From an uncultured Lachnospiraceae bacterium (GTDB lineage Bacteria > Bacillota > Clostridia > Lachnospirales > Lachnospiraceae), in NCBI GenBank assembly GCA_947591155.1, contig CANQDA010000011.1, positions 1 to 64,000 of the forward strand: a stretch of DNA of 64,000 nt, in the 5' to 3' direction. The number at the start of each line of letters is the position of its first letter. Position 1 is the first letter of the stretch. Below the pieces are notes generated by a model. That model was not told the DNA's origin. It did no database searches and saw only the letters and a list, made by a program, of their open reading frames with translations. The translations under genes and the position numbers were made by a program. Shown here in pieces: positions 60,252 to 64,000 of this stretch.

Positions 60252-62225
60252 ATGAATCAGAAGATCGAACGCATGAAGGAAATATCGGAAAAACTCCGTG
60301 AGGCGTCGAAGGCTTATTATCAGGAAGACAGGGAGCTCATGAGCAATTTCGAGTACGACAGCCTCTACGATGAGCTCGTGGAGCTGGAACAGGAGACCGG
60401 TACCGTGCTCGCGGGAAGTCCGACCGTGACGGTCGGCTATGAGGCGCAGGAAACGCTTCCGAAGGAGCGGCACGAATCGCCGATGCTCTCGCTGGGGAAG
60501 ACGAAGGAGCGCTCGGAGCTTGCGGCCTTTGCGGGGGAGCATGAGGTGCTCATCTCCTGGAAGCTCGACGGACTTACCGTGGTGCTGACCTATCAGGACG
60601 GAACGCTGGCCAAGGCGGTCACGCGCGGCAACGGAGAGATCGGCGAGGTCATCACGAACAACGCGCGTGTCTTTCAGAACATTCCGCTTCGCATCCCCTA
60701 TCAGGGGGAGCTGATCCTGCGCGGAGAGGCGGTCATCACCTACTCTGAATTTGAGAAGATCAACAGTGAGATCGAGGATGTGGAAGCGCGCTACAAGAAT
60801 CCGCGCAATCTGTGCAGCGGTTCCGTGCGCCAGCTCAACAACGAGATCACGGCGAACCGTCATGTGCGTTTTTACGCGTTCGCCCTGGTGAAAGCGGAGG
60901 GCGTGGATTTCGGAAATCTGCGCAGCGCCCAGTTCGAGTGGCTGCGGCAGCAGGGCTTTGAGACGGTGGAGTACCGTCATGCAACGGCGGAGACCGTGGA
61001 GGAGACGGTGTCGTGGTTTGCGGACAAGATCGCCCGCTATGACGTGCCCTCGGACGGGCTTGTCGTCACCTACAATGACATCGCGTACGGGCAGTCGCTC
61101 GGCCGGACGGCCAAGTTCCCGCGCGATTCGATCGCTTTTAAATGGCAGGACGAGACCTGCGAGACGACGCTGCGCGAGATCGAGTGGAGTCCGTCGCGCA
61201 CCGGCCTCATCAACCCGGTTGCGATCTTCGATCCGGTTGAGCTCGAGGGCACGACAGTCAGCCGCGCCAGCGTGCACAATTTGAGTATCATGAAAGCGAT
61301 GGAGTTGGGGATCGGGGATAAGATCACCGTCTACAAGGCGAACATGATCATCCCGCAGATCGCGGAGAACCTGACGCGAAGCGGGAAGATCGAGATTCCG
61401 AAGACCTGTCCGGTGTGCGGCGGGGCCACGGAGGTGCGTTCCATGAACGACGCGGAGACGCTCTACTGCACGAACGAGCAGTGCAGCGCGAAGAAGATCA
61501 AATCGTTTACCCTGTTTGTGAGCAGAAACGCGTTGAATATCGAGGGATTATCTGAAGCGACACTTGAAAAATTTATCGCGAAAGGGTATATTCATAGCTA
61601 TGCGGATATCTTCCATCTGGACGATCATCGGAATGAGATCGTGGAGATGGAGGGATTCGGGGAGAAATCCTACACGAATCTGATCGAGAGCATCGAGGCG
61701 GCCAGACACACGACGCTGCCACGGTTGATCTACGGGCTCGGGATTCCGAATATCGGAACGGCAAACGCGGGGCTGTTGAGCCGGTTTTGCGGGTACGATC
61801 TGGAGCGGCTCAGGAACAGCACGGCGGACGAGATCGCATCCATCGAGGGACTCGGCGAGGTGATCGCTGCTTCGGTGGCGGATTATTTCGCAGATCCGGA
61901 GAATCAGAGGAGACTGGACCAGCTGCTCGCGGAGCTCACTTTGGAGGCGGCTCCGACTGAGACCGCGCCACAGGCGCTTGCCGGAAAGACGTTTGTGATC
62001 ACGGGGAGTGTGAATCATTTCGCGAACCGTGACGAGCTCAAGGCGTATATTGAAGAGCGCGGTGGCAAGGCGGCGGGCTCCGTATCGAAGAAGACGGATT
62101 ATCTGATCAATAACGACACGACTTCGACTTCGTCCAAAAACAGGAAAGCGGCGGAACTGGGGATTCCGATCCTCTCGGAGGAGGATTTCCTCGCGCTCGC
62201 GAACGGACAGGCAAAGGAGAGCTGA
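60252..62225 (+). CDS. ligA: NAD-dependent DNA ligase
   Basis: 657 residues. Catalytic Lys104 lies in SWKLDG; a Cys4 zinc finger (CPVCGG and CTNEQC) near residue 386, helix-hairpin-helix repeats, and a BRCT domain from about residue 573 (LAGKTFVITGSVNHFANRDE) follow. It seals nicks in replication and repair. ATG 60252 is used; the frame opens at a TTG at 60240 adjoining the ribosome site. The gene follows the pseudouridine synthase, probably in one operon. Confidence 0.96.
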   Translation: MNQKIERMKEISEKLREASKAYYQEDRELMSNFEYDSLYDELVELEQETGTVLAGSPTVTVGYEAQETLPKERHESPMLSLGKTKERSELAAFAGEHEVLISWKLDGLTVVLTYQDGTLAKAVTRGNGEIGEVITNNARVFQNIPLRIPYQGELILRGEAVITYSEFEKINSEIEDVEARYKNPRNLCSGSVRQLNNEITANRHVRFYAFALVKAEGVDFGNLRSAQFEWLRQQGFETVEYRHATAETVEETVSWFADKIARYDVPSDGLVVTYNDIAYGQSLGRTAKFPRDSIAFKWQDETCETTLREIEWSPSRTGLINPVAIFDPVELEGTTVSRASVHNLSIMKAMELGIGDKITVYKANMIIPQIAENLTRSGKIEIPKTCPVCGGATEVRSMNDAETLYCTNEQCSAKKIKSFTLFVSRNALNIEGLSEATLEKFIAKGYIHSYADIFHLDDHRNEIVEMEGFGEKSYTNLIESIEAARHTTLPRLIYGLGIPNIGTANAGLLSRFCGYDLERLRNSTADEIASIEGLGEVIAASVADYFADPENQRRLDQLLAELTLEAAPTETAPQALAGKTFVITGSVNHFANRDELKAYIEERGGKAAGSVSKKTDYLINNDTTSTSSKNRKAAELGIPILSEEDFLALANGQAKES

Positions 62226-62296
62226 ACAGCTTTTGCCGCGTTCGCGGATGCCCAAAAGGACGCAGGGAAGACATTGATAAAGAGGAGAGATAGAGT

Positions 62297-63223
62297 ATGC
62301 CAATTAAAGTACAGAGCAATCTGCCTGCGAGAGAGATTCTGGAGCGGGAGAACATCTTTGTGATGGACGAGAACCGGGCGATCCACCAGGACATCCGCCC
62401 GATCCACATCGCGATCCTGAACCTTATGCCGCTCAAGGAGGAGACGGAGCTGCAGCTTCTGCGCTCGCTCTCCAACACGCCGCTGCAGGTGGATGTTACT
62501 TTCGTGAAGGTGAGCTCGCATGAGTCGAAGAACACCTCGACAAGCCATCTGAATGAGTTCTACGTGGAGTTTGATGATATTAAGCAGCGCCGTTTCGACG
62601 GTATGATCATCACCGGCGCGCCGGTGGAACTGATGGAATTCGAAGAGGTGGACTATTGGGAGGAGCTGACGCAGATCATCGACTGGACGGAAGCGCACGT
62701 CACCTCGACGATCTATCTGTGCTGGGCGGCGCAGGCCGGACTGTACTATCATTACGGACTTCAGAAGAAGCTTCTGGATAAGAAGATGTTCGGGCTGTTT
62801 TGGCACCGCGTCCTGAACCGCAAGATCCCGTTGGTGCGTGGTTTTGACGACGTGTTCCTCGCGCCGCATTCCAGACACACGGACGTGCCCATCGAGGAGG
62901 TTCGCAAGGTGAAGGAGCTCACGATTCTGGCGGAGTCCGACGAGGCCGGACTGTTCCTCGCTATGGCGGACAATGGCCGCAAGATCTTCATCATGGGCCA
63001 TCCGGAATATGACCGCGTGACACTGGACGGGGAGTACCACCGTGATTTGAGTAGAGGCCTTCCGATCGAGATTCCGCAGAATTATTACGAGAACGACGAT
63101 CCGAACACCAAGCCGCTGCTGCGCTGGCGCTCACACGCGAACAATCTCTACACGAACTGGCTCAACTATTATGTCTATCAGGTCACCCCGTACAACATGG
63201 TCGGGGCGCCGGATTTCCGTTGA
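62297..63223 (+). CDS. metA: Homoserine O-acyltransferase MetA, predicted acetyl-CoA specific
   Basis: 308 residues. The catalytic Cys142 is in LCWAAQAGLY, and His235 and Glu237 in GHPEYDR match the known triad. Residue 111 is Glu (TGAPVELMEFEEVDYW). In this family Glu111 (as in Bacillus cereus) goes with acetyl-CoA, and Gly111 (as in E. coli) with succinyl-CoA, so the enzyme should make O-acetylhomoserine for methionine synthesis. AAGAGGAGAGATAGAGT precedes the ATG. No SAM riboswitch is visible in the short upstream gap. Confidence 0.93.
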   Translation: MPIKVQSNLPAREILERENIFVMDENRAIHQDIRPIHIAILNLMPLKEETELQLLRSLSNTPLQVDVTFVKVSSHESKNTSTSHLNEFYVEFDDIKQRRFDGMIITGAPVELMEFEEVDYWEELTQIIDWTEAHVTSTIYLCWAAQAGLYYHYGLQKKLLDKKMFGLFWHRVLNRKIPLVRGFDDVFLAPHSRHTDVPIEEVRKVKELTILAESDEAGLFLAMADNGRKIFIMGHPEYDRVTLDGEYHRDLSRGLPIEIPQNYYENDDPNTKPLLRWRSHANNLYTNWLNYYVYQVTPYNMVGAPDFR

Positions 63224-63272
63224 GAACAAAGTGGGCAAGCCCACGTCAACTCTCCCCATCTCATCAAGCATG

Positions 63273-63316
63273 AAAAACGCCTCGCAACACTGTCCGTCGA
63301 ACGGTACTGCGGGGCG
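63273..63316 (-). terminator. Terminator of the GGDEF gene (minus strand)
   Basis: CGCCTCGCA (63278-63286) and TGCGGGGCG (63308-63316) pair with one G-T, inner CCGT/ACGG. On the minus strand it ends in GTTTTTC, a T run; on the plus strand only ATTT follows. Confidence 0.7.
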
Positions 63317-63344
63317 ATTTACTGTCTGTTCAGAAAAGAGCGGC

Positions 63345-64000
63345 TCAGACGTCCGGCTTCCGAATGGACGGCCTGCGTTTTTTCTTGTCTTCGTACAGCT
63401 GCTTGTCAGCCTTGGCCACGATGGACTGCAGGTCTGTCTCCGGCTTCAGATCAAAGCGCACGATCCCCATAGAGATTTCCACATAATACGGCTTGCCGGA
63501 GGACTCATTCAACTCCCGGCAGGCTGCTAAGATACGTTTACGGAAGAGCGCCTCAAACGTCTCCGAGCCGGACGTCACGAGGGAGACGAACTCGTCCCCG
63601 CCGACGCGCGCCAGAATATCGGAATCGCGCAGGCAGGACCTTAAAATGTTGCTGATCGACTGGAGCGCAAAATTCCCTTCGATGTGTCCCCAGGTGTCGT
63701 TGATCTCCTTTAAGTGGTCAAGATCGGCGTAGATCATATAGGCGTTTTCAGTCATGACCTCCTGATGGACTTTCGTGATGCGATCCGTCAGTCCGTGCAG
63801 ATTCAGCAGTCCGGTCAGTCTGTCGTAGCTGGACTTGATGTCGAGCGCGCGGTTTTCCTTCTGGATTTTCTTCATATCGTTCGACATCGCGCGGAGGTGT
63901 TCCGCCTCGATCTTGCTGATCTCCAGAAGGCGAAGGGACTGGCCGAGCTGAAGACTGACAAAATAGAAGAAGGAGAAGTCCTCGCTCTTGATGTCGCACA
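63345..64000 (-). CDS. Diguanylate cyclase (GGDEF domain), N-terminal part outside window
   Basis: The frame stays open to the window edge, so the N-terminus is missing; about 217 residues are seen. The GGDEF domain begins after a coiled segment (SLQLGQSLRLLEISKIEAEH), with DRLTGLLNLHGL, the Asp-containing IYADLDHLKEINDTWGH, and ARVGGDEF intact, so cyclase activity is expected. Five residues before GGDEF is RDSD, the inhibitory I-site (RxxD). It makes cyclic di-GMP. An upstream sensor domain probably exists beyond the edge. Confidence 0.9.
   Translation of the reverse strand, partial: CDIKSEDFSFFYFVSLQLGQSLRLLEISKIEAEHLRAMSNDMKKIQKENRALDIKSSYDRLTGLLNLHGLTDRITKVHQEVMTENAYMIYADLDHLKEINDTWGHIEGNFALQSISNILRSCLRDSDILARVGGDEFVSLVTSGSETFEALFRKRILAACRELNESSGKPYYVEISMGIVRFDLKPETDLQSIVAKADKQLYEDKKKRRPSIRKPDV

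Noticed and set aside
62226..62296. SAM riboswitch upstream of metA
   Set aside because: The gap is only 71 bases and shows none of the paired arms of a SAM aptamer.
1..64000. CRISPR array, prophage or insertion sequence
   Set aside because: No regularly spaced repeats, transposase, integrase with phage genes or terminal inverted repeats of IS size were seen; XerD is the housekeeping type.

Overview
The window looks like chromosome of a GC-rich anaerobic Clostridia, most likely a Lachnospiraceae member. The grounds are a trimeric electron-bifurcating [FeFe]-hydrogenase (hydCBA), a Na+-pumping biotin decarboxylase cluster, rubredoxin, a DUF5688 protein, a SpoIIM-like gene beside xerD, an scpA-scpB-D,D-carboxypeptidase block, clostridial-type promoters (TTGACA / TATAAT, 16-18 bp spacers) and strong GGAGG ribosome sites. 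Several genes start with GTG or TTG. No CRISPR array, prophage or intact insertion sequence was seen. The species cannot be named from sequence reading alone.

Layout. 1-4042: the 3' end of an RND/MMPL-type exporter, translationally coupled to a very large secreted heptad-repeat protein. 4031-13042: a rhamnoside-use island (AraC-type regulator, ribose-type ABC importer with two different permeases and a secreted binding protein, GH78 alpha-L-rhamnosidase). It lies between a decayed 3' remnant of a MATE gene and an intact MATE gene, both on the minus strand. 14608-18320: MarR/flavin-reductase operon divergent from the MATE gene, glycerate kinase, and a Gfo/Idh/MocA dehydrogenase. 18393-19812: a zinc-type macrodomain protein and a four-tRNA cluster (Thr, Met, Asp, Leu). 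19947-22450: LysR regulator divergent from a PutP-type Na+/proline symporter. 22562-27615: rubredoxin, an unknown acidic protein and hydCBA.

27805-30362 holds a two-gene ZorAB/MotAB-like proton-channel pair with no other defence gene nearby. 30599-38020: malic enzyme, DUF362 protein, SpoIIM-like, xerD, DAHP synthase, siroheme synthase N-domain, RNase HI and small proteins. 38040-48827: alaS, rpsU, cardiolipin synthase, two D,D-carboxypeptidases, a metallophosphoesterase, scpAB and a secreted basic protein. 49014-54499: a five-gene cluster with both an MmdA-type and an OadA/PycB-type carboxyltransferase, a biotin carrier, OadG and OadB, together resembling transcarboxylase merged with a Na+ pump. 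54631-64000: pyrC, efp, DUF5688, tRNA-Arg, an SH3 protein, rluF-type pseudouridine synthase, ligA, metA (acetyl-type by residue 111) and a partial GGDEF protein.

Themes. Malic enzyme, the carboxyltransferase/Na+ pump cluster and HydABC fit a fermentative anaerobe that handles C3/C4 acids, conserves energy as a Na+ gradient and disposes of electrons as H2. The most unusual items are the orphan ZorAB-like pair, the hybrid transcarboxylase/Na+ pump cluster, the giant heptad-repeat protein coupled to an MMPL exporter, the MATE remnants flanking the rhamnoside island, and a structured intergenic element at 45025-45163 with a shorter relative at 54514-54556.
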